A DNA stretch of 64,000 bases from the NCBI GenBank assembly GCA_022385805.1, contig MU277706.1, positions 151,591 to 215,590 on the forward strand. Reading direction: 5' to 3'. Shown piece by piece: positions 12,263 to 24,098 of this stretch. Both the position numbers and the translations under genes were made by a program. The stretch's first letter is position 1. The number at the start of each line of letters is the position of its first letter. Source of the DNA: Pilatotrama ljubarskyi (lineage: Eukaryota > Basidiomycota > Agaricomycetes > Polyporales > Polyporaceae). The notes under the pieces were generated by a model that saw only the letters and a list, made by a program, of their open reading frames with translations, made no database searches and was not told the origin of the DNA.

Positions 12263-12420
12263 GGCTAAGGGTGCTAAATGCTGAAGCGCCCAGAGTCATG
12301 TCCACTTTGCATCTCCGAGAAACTCGGGCTTCCATCGATCACCTCCACGTGGCCCAAGCCACCCATCCAGGCATCCTGTATCTCAATGATGATCAGGGCT
12401 GTAAGGAAGGCCGCTGTGGA

Positions 12421-12513
12421 GACACTATGGCCGAGTGGTTAAGGCGACAGATTCGAATTCGCTCAATTATCTGTTTCCCTCTGGGAGCGCAGGTTCAAAT
12501 CCTGCTGGTGTCG
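12421..12513 (+). tRNA. tRNA-Ser(CGA) with an 11-nt intron
   Basis: A complete type-II tRNA fold can be drawn. The acceptor stem is GACACTA/TGGTGTC (one G-U pair) with discriminator G, and the D arm is TGGCCGAGTGGTTAAGGCG. The anticodon stem ACAGA/TCTGT carries anticodon CGA at 12454-12456. A variable arm and a T arm GCAGG-TTCAAAT-CCTGC follow. The anticodon loop is interrupted after position 37 by an 11 nt intron (12458-12468). A T4 run at 12514-12517 is the Pol III terminator. It reads divergently from the eIF2B-gamma gene 158 bp away. Confidence 0.93.
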
Positions 12514-13153
12514 TTTTGCCACCGTCTTGTCCGGATCACCCATGCGTCTTCGTCTACTCCTGTCATCGTATCCATCAATATCGAGCCTTCTGCGATGACA
12601 TTGAATAGGCAGGAGTCCCATCTGGTACTGTCAACGGAATGCACATTTTTTGTATTGGCGAAGCGTGGGGTTTCGCCCGCGCGCATCAAATCACTGGTAA
12701 GTCGTTGGACCTTGTTCTTCGAGTCGAGACCTTATTGTCATTGTATGCAGGTGGACCCACAGATATACATCGTAGCGAGACAACTTCATGATCTCGGATG
12801 GTGGGTTTGAATTCTACTAGTTCGGCGTTCGCACATCCTTATTCTTCCTGAAAGTCGACATCCTGACACAATTATTATTAGGCTCGTTCTTGCTGCGGCA
12901 CATCCCCTGAACGTAGAAGCACACTGGCCCTTGTTACGACCCGGGCTCACTCTTTTGTGAGCGCTATGATGTCGGCTACGTCCTCTTGTTCGTCGTCGCG
13001 GCCCACGGGACGTACAACAAAGTCTCTAACCAGACCTTCCCGCGCTCCTCGCCACCACCATCCGGTCCCGACCCTAGACGAGAGCGGTTATAAAGCCGCC
13101 ACCCTTGTGGCGGCTCGTCCCAGAGCAATCTCCACGTTCATCTCCTGCTTCTC
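12514..13153. promoter_or_regulatory. Intergenic with tRNA terminator and a TATA-like box
   Basis: After the T run ending tRNA-Ser, no gene is convincing. A TATAAA lies at 13089-13094, about 60 bp upstream of the ATG at 13154. This supports that ATG as the start of the next gene, although an AT-rich hexamer alone is weak evidence. Confidence 0.35.
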
Positions 13154-14562
13154 ATGCCCGACATGGACCATAGATTTGACCTATCCCCGGCGCAGGCGCC
13201 TCTTAATTGCTGTGGCCTACTCCCCACAACCACATTCTCTTCTAAGCTCCTTGCGAAGTTTCGGCCCCGGCATTTCCGCAAGCTGGTGTACCAGAGCCGA
13301 TTACACGAGGGCTACGCCGACCTTTCAGAGGCACGCAGACTCCTCGGGTACATGCAGCATTCCCTGCAACTTCATGTCCGGCATGAACTTGAAACCAAAA
13401 TCTCAAGGTATGCTTTGTGGTCTGCACGACTCCCAACCGATATCTGACTAGCTTTGATAGACTTGAGATTGAGCGAAGCCAATTCGCAAACTTCTCCGAT
13501 TTTCACAGCTCGCACAAGGCACAACACGACGCGCTAGCCCGTGCAGACGCCTTTCGTAGTAGCGCTAAGCGTTTGCTTAACAGAGCGTCTGTACGTCATT
13601 TTCCCAGACGGCATGCGCATGTGTTCGCTTACAACTTGTCTTCAGGTCGAACATAGAGCGTGGTGCAATTCTGTGGCTGAGCAGAAAGGACGTAAGGGAG
13701 CTTCCAATGCTCGCTCGCCGATAACCTCGAAATCGTATAAGACGCCCAGTCCACACGGTCTCCATCCTCCAGGGACTCCCTATCCTGGACGTGGACGCCG
13801 CCATGGTGCACTAGCGGATGAACCATTACAAACAGGTCGGTTGTACTCAGCCCTTGCCCCTTCTCTGTACCGACCACGTTTCCCTGTCAGTCCAAATGCG
13901 TGCAGCGCCCATATCGTGGACCCCGAGTCCTGCTCATAACGCTCTCAATGTAGAGCTTGGTGATAGGGTGTCGCCGCGCCCGCGGGTGATGACGCCCGCT
14001 CAGTCCGTTCGCAACAGCCCACTGGCACTCCCTGGTGCTACTCCGTGGACACCGAGTAAGTCGCAACATAGTGCATGTACTGCGCGTGCTCATGGTGTCG
14101 GTGACTTTACAGTGAGTTCACTCGGACTAAGCCCTGAGCTTGCGCGTTTCTCTCCAGGCAAGTCTATCATTCACCATCCAGCACCACAACGTGTCGCTAA
14201 TGCCTTCCTTGACAGTCGGCGCCCGGAGAGCTCCGTTCGCAGATTCGCCGTCGAGCTACATGTCCAGCTCCGGTTCATCCGGTCGATCGAGCGGCATACG
14301 ATCTACAACAGACCTGCCGCCCATAGTGGAGTCCCCTCCGGCACGCTCACCTATGACTGTGAGGTACTCCGACCACCGTGCATACCATCACCCAAGCCCG
14401 GCTGCTCAATATCGTGCCCATGATGGCCGTCAGCAGATCAGCAGCACGACTGCTCACAGGGCCACTGGCACAGAGTATAGGCGGATGCAGTCGCCGCTGC
14501 GGACGTCCACCATGCCTGAGGCTCACTACGCCTCGGCTCGTCCAATGACCTTCACGCCCTGA
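13154..14562 (+). CDS. Hypothetical protein, helical N-terminus, disordered C-terminus
   Basis: Six exons: 13154-13407, 13461-13590, 13646-13835, 13891-14055, 14113-14157 and 14216-14562, giving 376 residues. The last intron (14158-14215) starts GCAAGT and ends CAG, a GC-AG intron. Only this choice joins the reading frame into the Ser/Pro-rich tail. Residues ~30-125 form amphipathic helices (ARRLLGYMQHSLQLHVRHEL, KISRLEIERSQFANFSDFH) that may be a coiled coil. The rest is rich in Ser, Pro, Arg and Thr and reads as disordered. I do not recognise the family. The first two exons have the most protein-like composition; the C-terminal exons are inferred from phase and composition. Confidence 0.55.
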
Positions 14563-14828
14563 GGATGTGAATGCCCATGTGTGCTACCGAGCCTTCCTGG
14601 CGACGACGGCTTCACGCTGGATTTCACCAGAATGATATGATTTTGTGATGACGCCCCAGCAGGTCGGACACGCCTGGTGACAGGACATATCCAACCTGCT
14701 GATGAGTATGGCAACGAACCCTACGACTCCGCTTGTGTGTAGATGACCTTCGCGGATGTCTATATGTATCATGAGATGACCGTGCACGATCCTGCGATGT
14801 ACTACTGTATACGAGATGTACGAATAAC

Positions 14829-17800
14829 TTATGACCTCCCCATCCGCGATCTGCACCAAGACCAGACTTGATCGACCGCATCGTTGCCCCAGGACCACGC
14901 CTCGTCCACTACACCGTCGAATCGTTGCTCGTTCCATGGTGAGTGTCGGTCGTCGTGTTCGGTCATCGTGAATCGCAGCACATCCTTGACAGTGACCAGC
15001 CCAACGAGTTTACCGTGGTCCTCGACCAATATCACTCGAGGGCTGTTCCGTATTTGGTAAGCAATCGTGCACATGCATATCGTATTTCACTCACCCCATG
15101 CGCTTGAATAACTGCATAACGATCTCGAGAGGGAGTTGTGGCGAAACCGTCAGTGGGGTCTGTAGACAGCATGTTCATCAAAATCCACACATGTGATTCA
15201 TTGGCAGACGCACTTGGTTGACCCACGGCCACAGCTTCAGGATGTCTTGAGTCGCCGTGGTCTCCATAATCTCGAGAGAGACGTCCTCGTCCAGGCCAAC
15301 CGCAGGCCCTACTGCGAAGTCGACATCTCCGTGGTCCTCCGAATCCGCCGCGAAGGAGACAGGTGTCTCTGGTCCAACGTCTTGAACCTTCCTCGCTTGC
15401 TCTGGTGCCAGCATGAGCGATATCGGGTAGGTAAAGTGCCTTGGTGACTCACCCAGGACATAGCATAACTCCGTTCGATCAATGAATCCCACGAGCGTCC
15501 GGCTGCCGTCTGCTGTAATGACAGGGAATCCTTTCACTGCCGTGCTGGAAAGGAAATCCTCTGGCCCATGTTCAAATGAGTGATCAACCGCTCTGGGTTT
15601 AAAATGCGCGTACCGATGTCCCGTACAGTGAGCCCGGTCTCAAACAGGGTCTTCAGGTTTGTTCTCATCACTCTGGACACTGCATTGCCAGTTAGCTTAA
15701 CAAGCACGTCTCCTCCGGCCTGACATTACCTGGGACATTGTACGCGTGGTCGTCCTTCTCCAGGAACGGATAGCCATTGAAGCGGATCATTTCGTCGGCT
15801 ATACCAGTCGTCCCGAGGAAGTCGCCTACAGCCTTCGTCACGAGCAGCACGATCTGCAGCGAGTTTTAGGACCCTCGAAGGGAAGGTGCACAACAATAGA
15901 TGTACCATGGTCGGTAGAATGTACGTCAAGGCGCCAGTGAGCTCGAACATGATGACTACGACTGTGACCGTCAATCGCATCACGCCGCTGCGTAGAGTCC
16001 TTTTCAGGGAGACGCCATAGCAAATCAGCGAAAACTCACCTCAGCGCCGCAGCGGCCCCAAGGAGAGCATATGTCCCAGGAGTGATGCACGGGGCATCGG
16101 GCGGGCATACAGCGAAGATGCCCGAGGTCGGATACGCACTGAGGACTATGAGGGCACGAGGCGGAAGTGGTTTCGTATACGACTTACCGGTTGAGCGCTT
16201 TGACCATAATACCGAGCATTCGACCGAACGTGGCTCCGATAGCCATGGACGGCACGAAGATTCCTGCGGGGACTTTGCACCCATAGGAAACGATGACCAA
16301 TCCTACCCGTGCAACAGTGGCCAAGAATAGTGAGTTGACCATCGGCCACTGGTACGAGGTCCTGCCAAGGGCATGACTATGAACGGTATACGTCGCAAGA
16401 TGACTGAGAGACACGTACTGGCAAAGATGGTCGTAGTCGCTAGCACCGTCACACTCGCGGAAGAGGATTTCCATGCTCTCTGTCATGTCAATGCGCATGA
16501 AGTGGTTGAACCAGCCGATCATTGCTGTGATCACAGCCAGTGTGACGGCTTCGGCAATGGCGTGCTTTGCCAGATATCGACGACGAAACTCGGCGACCTG
16601 CAGGTTGAACTTGACGACGAAGGCACCATACAAGCCCTGCAGAGGATCTTCAGCGATAGCTCGTGGCTGTGAGAAGAACATTGACGGACACCGAATATGC
16701 CCAGTATGATGAAGAATATGATCTCGAAGAAGTGCCAGTCCCTGTCGTATGTGACTTGGAACAATACGAGCTTCCCGCTTCGATACGGGTTCATGGCCTA
16801 CAAGAGATATGGGTTGGGTCTCTTCGCCGAGATATTCGGAGCGAACTCACAGATAGGGTCACCGTCGCGACAAGTGCACAGAAGAAGCTCCTCCACATGG
16901 TCTTGATACTGAACACGCTGCTCATTTCCTGCGTACAAGCGATGTGAGGTAGACTGAGGACCACCGAGTCCAGACACGCCCTACCTCAATGGAGAACAGC
17001 ACCCCTCCAATAGGAGAACCAAAGGCAACCGCCACGCCTGCAGCGCTGGAAGCTGTTAAGATCTCTCTCATCTTCACTGGACGTGTGTTGCGTCAGCTAC
17101 AAAAGCCTGTGTAATCTAGACCTTACATACCTTGACTGCGCGAGAACCGTTTGAACATGCTGGCGACCAAATTCCCAACGCAGCATGCGACGTGCACGGA
17201 GGGACCCTCTTTCCCCACAGACAACCCAGAGGCAATGACAAGTGGCTATACGAACTGAGCGATAGAGCAGTGGGGAGGGAGGGAGTGCGTACCAAGGTGA
17301 CGCTCTTGATAAAGAATGTCCAGAACCCGAGAAAGCCCTTCATGACGAAGCCGGCGAGAATGCACTTGATCTCGGATATGCCTGAGCCTGCAGCATACTT
17401 GGCCAGAGACCGCACAAGATGCGCAGCGACAAACGAGAAGAGGGCCTGTTGGGAAGTCAGCTCTTCGGGATGACAAGATAACCAGACGCAAGAGACTTAC
17501 AGCGAACAGCACGTAACTGAACCACCGCGCAAGCATCACGTCGCTCCATTGGTGCCAATCTTCACATATGTCCTCGTCGCCACCTTCAATCTCCCAACAG
17601 CAGAACTGCTGGTTCAGCCACCAGCCGGCTGAGCAGTATCCCATCTTGATGTCCGAGAGCCATTCCGTCACAATGGAGATGATGGCAGCATTGAAACCGA
17701 TGCCGATGCCTGGACCCGTTCATGAACGCCGTAGCACGACGGAAGCACCCAACTCTCTACTCACCAACAAGAGTAACAATAAACCAACTCTGTCCTGCGT

Positions 17801-18132
17801 ATGCAATGGCCTGCAACCGAGACCAGAGCCACGCAAGGGTCACTTCTCCTCTAGGGCCTCTATGGGGTATAGACTGTCTCCGGGCAGCTCGAAGCCGTCT
17901 GTTGCGCTCGATGACAGAGTCCTGTATCCAGTCTAGACATTGAAATGAGCGTCTTCAGCAGCAAGTCTCTTGTATGTGGCTACCAATGGTGGTGAAGTCT
18001 TCATAACGTCTGTCATCCGCATGAACAGTGAGTACAGTCGGAAAGTGGTTACTGAACGCACTTCAGCTGGTCGAAGTCGTCGTCCCTGCTCGGTCTTCTT
18101 CGATCATGGTTTTGAGCACGTTCACGAGACAT
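14829..18132 (-). CDS. GEF1: CLC chloride channel/transporter, Gef1-like, with CBS domains
   Basis: A many-exon minus-strand gene (about a dozen short introns) starting [20 protein letters not shown] at 18132. [10 protein letters not shown] and DSVIERNRR, typical of fungal and animal CLC-3/Gef1 proteins, follow. Core motifs in order: GSGISEIK (chloride-binding loop), [10 protein letters not shown] with the gating glutamate, [27 protein letters not shown], and [14 protein letters not shown]. Two cytoplasmic CBS domains follow ([40 protein letters not shown]), then a Trp-rich tail. The expected role is Cl-/H+ exchange in Golgi, endosome or vacuole, linked to V-ATPase acidification and to copper and iron handling in yeast. 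It lies near the V-ATPase c'' gene. No disabling change was seen in the exons I joined. Confidence 0.9.
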
Positions 18133-18637
18133 CTGGCTATGTAGACCACATATAAGCCAGGGTAGACGGAATCTACACAGCCCGAGCGGAGGTCGTCAAT
18201 ACAGTACAGTAGTGGGAGCAGCAACTTGGGCCGAAGCGTTGGCCACGGGCGAGCGTGGAAGCGCTCTATGACCCATTCCGAGAAAGTCGGAACTCGTGTG
18301 GCGCCCATAAATAGTACTACGAGTACTACTGCAACGGTCAACGTTTCAACACCGGATGGCTTCGTAAATCCACTTTCAGTATGAAGGACGCGTATATTCT
18401 TGTGACAGTATCGCCAAAATAGAAGGACAGAAGGTCGAGAGTCGCATCGGCCTCTCATGTGCCACATTACTCGTACTACTCGAGTAGTACCAGTGTTGCG
18501 CAAGGCGCTATGCCTGCCATGTCGGTAGCAATTCATCGACTCCGCTCAGGACGAGAGTCAACTGGGTTTCAGCGAGCTCCGTGTTCGTCTCTGATCGTCG
18601 TAGCGTCAGTACGCTTTCCGCCCCGGACCAATGACTC
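18133..18637. other. Intergenic between CLC start and ARFRP1 stop
   Basis: 505 bp holding the CLC promoter and the 3' UTR of the upstream GTPase gene. A short ACTCGTACTACTCGAGTAGT inverted motif occurs near 18468-18489, with related ACTACGAGTACTACT at 18314-18328. No gene was recognised. Confidence 0.35.
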
Positions 18638-19540
18638 TCACCGTCGGCGGCTATTCTGCACCCGGATGAACAACCAATCCACAGCTGCCCGTACGCCGGT
18701 CCTGTACAGGAGTGAGAGGATGCAGACACTTCCAGACAGTTTGCTTACCCTTCCAACGCAGAGATGCCCATGACGTCCAGACTTGCGATGCGCTCTGCTC
18801 GGTGTTGCGTATCCATTTCCTCACCATAACTTCGCCGGGCGCTCTCCAGTTTCCTCCGATACCATTCTTCGTAATCGTTCCGGATTTCCTCGACGGACAG
18901 GCTCTGCGGACTATCTTGCTTGTTGGCAAGAAGCAAGAGAGGCACGCCTAGAATCTGCGGTGCAGACAACACCGAGTCTTACGTTCCTTCCTCTCCATCA
19001 GTTGATGTTTGCAACGCGGGATCACGGGCATACCGAAGACTTCCCATCCTTCACTGAGCCGTTCGCGGTCCTCTGCGTCGATGACGAAGACGACCGCATG
19101 GCAATCATCATAGTATCGATGCCAGATAGAGCGTATACCGCGCTGGCCACCAAGATCCCAAAACTTCAGGATGGTAGATGGAAGCGTGATTTTCCCCACT
19201 GTATAAGGCGTAGCCGTTTAAATTGAAGGGCCGAGGTCATCATGCAGCGCCGCTACGCACTGTTCTGGCCAACGGTAGGCGCTATCTTGTCCGGAGACAA
19301 TCCTGGGGTCTCATTATACAGGGTCTTGATCTTCTCAAGCAACGTCTAGGCGATGGTTGTAGCTGCAGTGCGCATACCCAGTGACCTAGGAAACGAACCG
19401 TCTTGCCCGCGCCGTCTAAACCAATGATGATGACTGAGAACTCCTCCTTCCTGTATCATTGAGCACGGCTCGTTCCTTTCCGCTAAATATCAAACATACC
19501 TGGTAAGATACTCGTGAAATCCTTTCAAGAGGTGATACAT
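18638..19540 (-). CDS. ARL3: ARF-related small GTPase, ARFRP1/Arl3 type
   Basis: A multi-exon gene starting MYHLLKGFHEYLTR at 19540. The G1 motif is GLDGAGKT(T), the switch region APTVGQN, G3 is WDLGGQ, and G4 is NKQD in LLLLANKQDSP. The G5-like SAL lies in GISALEGTG, and the C-terminus is VDWLFIRVQNSRRR. A Met-Tyr-hydrophobic start rather than Met-Gly means N-terminal acetylation rather than myristoylation, as for ARFRP1/Arl3p. The inserted charged segment before G5 (EWYRRKLESARRSYGEEMD) is also a feature of this subgroup. The role is recruitment of Arl1 and golgins to the trans-Golgi. Introns are GT-AG and all phases fit. It is divergent from VMA16, sharing 187 bp. Confidence 0.88.
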
Positions 19541-19727
19541 GACATTCGCCGGCCTTGTCTCTGAACCAGGTGCAATACGAGATATTCGCGAGGCGTTGAA
19601 CCAGTGAAGAAGCGCCCATCCTGCCATGACGCTAAGTAGCGGTGCAAATACACGTAAACACGGCCGCAGGCCGACTGGCTGGTCGTCATCGCCGACGGTC
19701 AACACAACGTTCACTGGCCCGGACACG
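19541..19727. promoter_or_regulatory. Bidirectional promoter of ARFRP1-type and VMA16 genes
   Basis: Only 187 bp separate the two start codons on opposite strands, so both 5' UTRs and promoters must share it. Both products act in Golgi/vacuole physiology. Co-regulation is plausible but inferred. Confidence 0.6.
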
Positions 19728-20700
19728 ATGGGCTTGTACTCGTCATACTACAGCTATGGGTTGCCCACTTTCGTTGCAATAGTCGTTGCTCTCTACCTGC
19801 TCTTCACCGGTCTGTCGCACAACACGCCTATGCTGCATATACCGACTGAATTACGCATTGGCCTGTAGGCTCTGGGGAGGCGTTCAATGTGGGCCAGTTC
19901 CTTGAAGAGACAAGTCCATATGCGTGGGCGGCCACGGGAATTGGTCTCTGTATAGGGCTCAGCGTGCTGGGTGCGGGATGGTACGTCCTCACTCGCGACG
20001 CATCTCATGCCTTCTCGTACAACTCGACTTGCAGGGGTATCTTTATCACGGGTGCCTCAATTCTGGGTGGAGGAGTCAGGGCTCCGCGTATCAGGACAAA
20101 GAACCTGATCAGGTGTGTGTCTTGCTAGCGTATTGAAGTACGCAACCTTACCTTCCTGCAGCATCATCTTCTGTGAAGTCGTGGCCATCTACGGTGTCGT
20201 AAGTCGTGTTGCAATCTTGAAGGGTTAGACCTTCCTGGTCTTACGATGCAAACCAGATCATCGGCATCGTATACTCCGCAAGAATGAGCTTCGTGTCCCC
20301 GACTCTCATATATACACGGGAGAATTACTTCACAGGTGAGCAACATTCACACCACGGTCCGTGAGGCCTCGCCTGACTTCGTCTTGTGATAGGCTATGCG
20401 CTCTTCTGGGGAGGTCTCACCGTGGGCGCGTGCAACCTGCTGTGCGGCGTCTCCGTCGGTATCGCTGGGTCTACTGCCGCCCTGGCTGACGCGGCGGATC
20501 CCGACCTGTTTGTCAAGATTCTCATCGTCGAGGTCTTCGGCAGTATCATGGGCTTGTTCGGTCTCATCGGTATGTACACGTACCTGCTTGATGAGCGCAC
20601 AGTGATTCACCGTAGCACAGTTGGGTTACTTATGATCAGCCAAGCGAGCGAGTTCACTGCGGCCGTCTCGCCAGCAGTAGTCTCTCCGTTTGTACGTTGA
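19728..20700 (+). CDS. VMA16: V-type ATPase V0 proteolipid subunit c''
   Basis: Multi-exon gene beginning [20 protein letters not shown]. Hydrophobic segments run in the c'' order: the N-terminal helix; [46 protein letters not shown] with the proton-carrying Glu; [24 protein letters not shown]; and [25 protein letters not shown] with the second conserved Glu. c'' has one more helix than c and makes up one position of the proton-translocating ring. Introns close in frame throughout. The C-terminus extends ~15 residues beyond the usual ASEF end (to SPFVR). It either is a genuine extension or marks a missed 3' intron. Confidence 0.93.
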
Positions 20701-21761
20701 GCCTGGTGTCTACGACGTCAATAATACCCGATCGGACAATTTTCCCGCCCATGGCCCGTAAGCCTCCGTTCTGAATGATGAACCTACCGCGGCTCGTCCG
20801 CCTGGGTACTGCTGACTATCCACGCGGACGCCTACATGATAAGCACGGCGCAAATACATGAGGAACAACGCGCAAGAAGCCCTTTACAGAGTTCTAACAT
20901 CACGACCTCGACTGCGTTAGGTGCTGTAGTTCGACCCTCGGTCACATTCAAGGTCCACATAGCCTCAAATAGGCGGCGCGATTCGTCGCGAACGACCATG
21001 CAGAGTTTTGGCCCCTCCACCGGTGCCTCCTCGCTCCATCAGGCCTCAGATTGACACGCTACCAAACACGCAGGTGACGTTCGCTGTGCCACTACGCCTC
21101 GCATGTCAAGCTGGAAGAAGGCATTGATAGTCACACTCTCTGCAGGCACGGAGAGCATATGCCAGATGCAGAAGCGGATACATGCAGGCGGCGCTATCCG
21201 GCCATGGGTAGGTATCAGATCCTTATGAAGCATCTACCCCTACCACGGCCGTTTCTCCAGCACAGAACATCCCGCTTGGTCTGTGCAATTTGTCATCTCG
21301 TAGGTTTGATGTCGAAGCCTGGATGCTGGACGACGCTCGAGCATCAGCATATGACGGTGGCAGTTCATCGAAAGGCTCGGTCGTTCATTGATGACCCAAC
21401 CAGGGATTGCCGAGGATGGAGTCGGTTTATGCCAGGCTCTCCTCGAGATCGGCATGGCCTTCTACCTCCTCTGGATTCTGTAATCAGCTGCAGGGTATAG
21501 GTCGTCAACTGTCACCGCGTACCTGGTGTGCGCTCGGAATATGTCGCTGACCCGGACGGCAGTGTCGATAGTTGGTCCCGGGGTATAGCGTTCATCGGAA
21601 GTGAAGCTCTGCTCAGAGTGGGATGAAGACCAAGTCTTGCTCGATCGGACTTGGTCTACATGAATGCGAAAGTCGGTATCGCCTTCTGCGATTCTCACAA
21701 GCGCAACTCACAATGACAGCATATTTATGCCTACTGGAGTTTCTTTCATCCCAATAGTAGT
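20701..21761. other. Gene-poor stretch at the start of the decayed island
   Basis: About 1 kb with only short, fragmentary ORFs on both strands. Some peptides look protein-like (for example around 20832-21020 and 21462-21698 on the minus strand), but no family motif, start or splice set could be joined. I treat it as non-coding or heavily decayed. Confidence 0.4.
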
Positions 21762-22251
21762 TTATTTTAATAGTAGTAGCCTGACATTATACTTCTTGTC
21801 AAGCTGGTAGAATCTGAGAGAGTCGACGTTTTGGTTGAAGCGAATACGCAGGTCGGATAACCTGATGAAGGCTCGGTAAGCGGAAATGAGACCTGAATTC
21901 ACAGGACAGGCGTACATAGTCCAGGTATCATGGAGACGTTGGTACTCCCAGTGCACGCGTTTCAGAGCAGCCATTGCCTCCGGTTGGTTGAGGATCTGGT
22001 TCGCTGCGTGCAACTCGTCTACATAGCCCTTGCTCGAGGAGCTGACGAATTTTTTCCTTGCTGAAGCAGTTAACGCCCGACTTCCATACGTGTTTTACTA
22101 TGGGAAGAGCCTCGCTCGTGTCACCAGCAACCTATTGAGGAGCACTGCCGGGAGTCCGCGAGATCGACTCAGAGGCATCAGCGGTGAACTGCAGCACAGC
22201 CTCAGTTATGCTCAGGCGGGATACCGGTCGTGTAGCAGATACGGTGGACAT
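21762..22251 (-). pseudogene. Broken gene of unknown family
   Basis: Reading from an ATG at 22251, the frame encodes about 39 residues, then meets TAG. The same frame continues with SEALPIVKHVWKSGVNCF and KEKIRQLLEQG. After a G run, the frame shifts by one base into a coherent stretch containing YVDELHAANQILNQ, LKRVHWEYQRLHDTWTMY and LRIRFNQNVDSLRFYQLDKK, ending at a TAA. The composition is that of an ordinary soluble helical protein. One nonsense codon and one frameshift (CAAGGGC where CAAGGC keeps frame) suggest a relic. I do not recognise the family. An unseen intron could explain part of this. Confidence 0.45.
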
Positions 22252-22840
22252 GACACTCTTAAGTAGGAGACAGAGCCAAGGAGAGGCGCAGAGGAGGGGT
22301 TTGGGGTTCGGCCCAGCAGAGAGATGGTGTCGCGCTGCAACGCTGATGAGCTCTGCCAGGACATCTTATAGGTCCTGTCGTGTAAGCACTATTGTGAATG
22401 ATCTAATTAAGATGGACGCTCGCTAGACGTAGACAAGGAAAGGATGAAGATGTACTATGTTGTGCTCTGCAGTGGCGAAGGTAACCGATGCCCACTTGTG
22501 CACCCTGACGACCTTGTTCAAGTGGTGGGCCGGTGAGCGCTGTGCGGTGAAGCGCTGCGCCACCAGGTTGTTTGGTGCGCTTTGCAACTGTGGGCATTAG
22601 CGCCCTTCGGTGAGCTTTCCTCCGGCATCCGCCGTTGGAGTCGGCGTTGGCCCACGATCGGATGTCCTACAGCATGTACATACAGCGCCTCGTCTCGGAG
22701 TCGCACTCAAGTTCACTCTCGAAGTCTCGAGACACTTGTTCCTCTCGTCATGCTTTTAATTACTTCTGCTGGCTTCGGTCTGTACTAGGAAAAGCGACTC
22801 CAGTACGCCTCGTCCGGCCTTGAGAACGAGATCAGATGAG
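22252..22840. other. Intergenic, nothing recognised
   Basis: Short fragmentary ORFs only. It may include the unrecognisable 5' end of the kinase relic that follows. Confidence 0.35.
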
Positions 22841-24098
22841 CTTGTCGACACAGAGCATTGGTGGAGAGACCACCAAAGCTGGCTGGCATAGCGCGGTTTC
22901 ATGCTCCGGCCTCGCTATCGGCCTGGCTGGAAACCCTCTTGGAAAGCACATCCGAAGAGATTCCCAATGGAGTTCGAGGAGTGGTACCCCGCCGACGTAC
23001 GTTCGTCAATGCTTCTATTCTGAACCTGCACTGCGACCGCCCTACTTACTTACGATCTGCAGCCGTGCGCGTCTCTGATAACAGCCTCGTCGTGCTCAAG
23101 CAGGTCAAAAATAGCTGGAACCCTCACGAGGTTGAGACCTTGTAATATCTCCTCTCGGATGCCCTCCGTTCTGACCCACGGAACCACACTGCCCCCTTAT
23201 TGGACGTCCTGGACGTTCCGGATGACACGGACATCGCAATACTTGTGATGCCCCTATTGAGGCCTTGTGACGATCCGCCTTGGGAGACAGTTTGGGAGGT
23301 CATTTCCTTCGTGTTACAAGTGTTCGAAGTGAGACGCATGACCTACTCAATCAGTCGATATACTCACCGCAATGCCATAGGGTCTGCAATTCATGCACGA
23401 GTTGCATATCATACATAGGTTCGTCGAGCGGTCGCATCGATCGCTCCTTGGACGTTGACGTTGGATCAGAGACTGCCAGGCACGTAACATCCTCTACGAT
23501 CCTCGACCGATGTATCCCAACATGTTCCATCCCCAGGCGAAAGATAGAGCGCGAGATCGGAGAGGTGCCGCCAAGCATTACACGCGGACCGCGCGACCCG
23601 TGAGGTACCACTTCATCGACTTCGGTCTTTCGAGGAGATACAATCCGGAGGACGTTCCTCCTCGCGAGCATCCCATCCTAGGCGGCAACAAGACCGTTCC
23701 AGAATTCCAGACCTGGAATGGAGAACCCATCGACTCCTTCCCAACTGACATATACTATGTTGGTAATATGATCCGTACGAATGTTCTGCAGGTACGCTGC
23801 TAATCATCTGACCTCACATATTATACGCTTACCGAGCTCAGAAATACCGAGGCGTCGAGTTTCTCTCACTTATCGTCCAGGACATGGTCCAAGACGATCC
23901 GACGAAGCGCACTACGATACAAGAGGTCACCCAGCTTTTAGACGCACTCGTCAAGTCGCTTGGACGGTGGAAGCTCGATCCAGACTGATTCCGCGTGACG
24001 AGAGTTCGCTGGAGGGGGTCTTTCGGGACATCTCGCACACCTTCCGTACTGCGCGCTACATCTTCGCTCGAAAGTCTGCTATACCCCTCCCTGATTGA
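22841..24098 (+). pseudogene. Decayed basidiomycete-type protein kinase gene, copy 1
   Basis: Three introns can be placed. The joined reading shows WWRDHQSWLA, LRPRYRPGWKPSW, a kinase beta-strand with LVVLKQVK, the hinge region ILVMPLLRP and FMHELHIIHRDCQARN with the HRD catalytic loop. The rest is FIDFGLSRRY (DFG), GNKTVPEFQ, PTDIYYVGNMIR and a C-terminal IPRDESSLEGVFRDI. This is the architecture of a kinase family expanded in agaricomycetes. Lesions: TAG at 22889-22891, TAA at 23143-23145, and a one-base loss near 23973-23976 that forces the true C-terminus into another frame. HRD and DFG residues survive, so decay looks recent. No start codon can be assigned. Confidence 0.82.

Noticed and set aside
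18314..18489. Repeated ACTCGTACTACT-like palindromic motifs
   Set aside because: Only two short copies in a spacer; not enough to call a regulatory element or repeat family.
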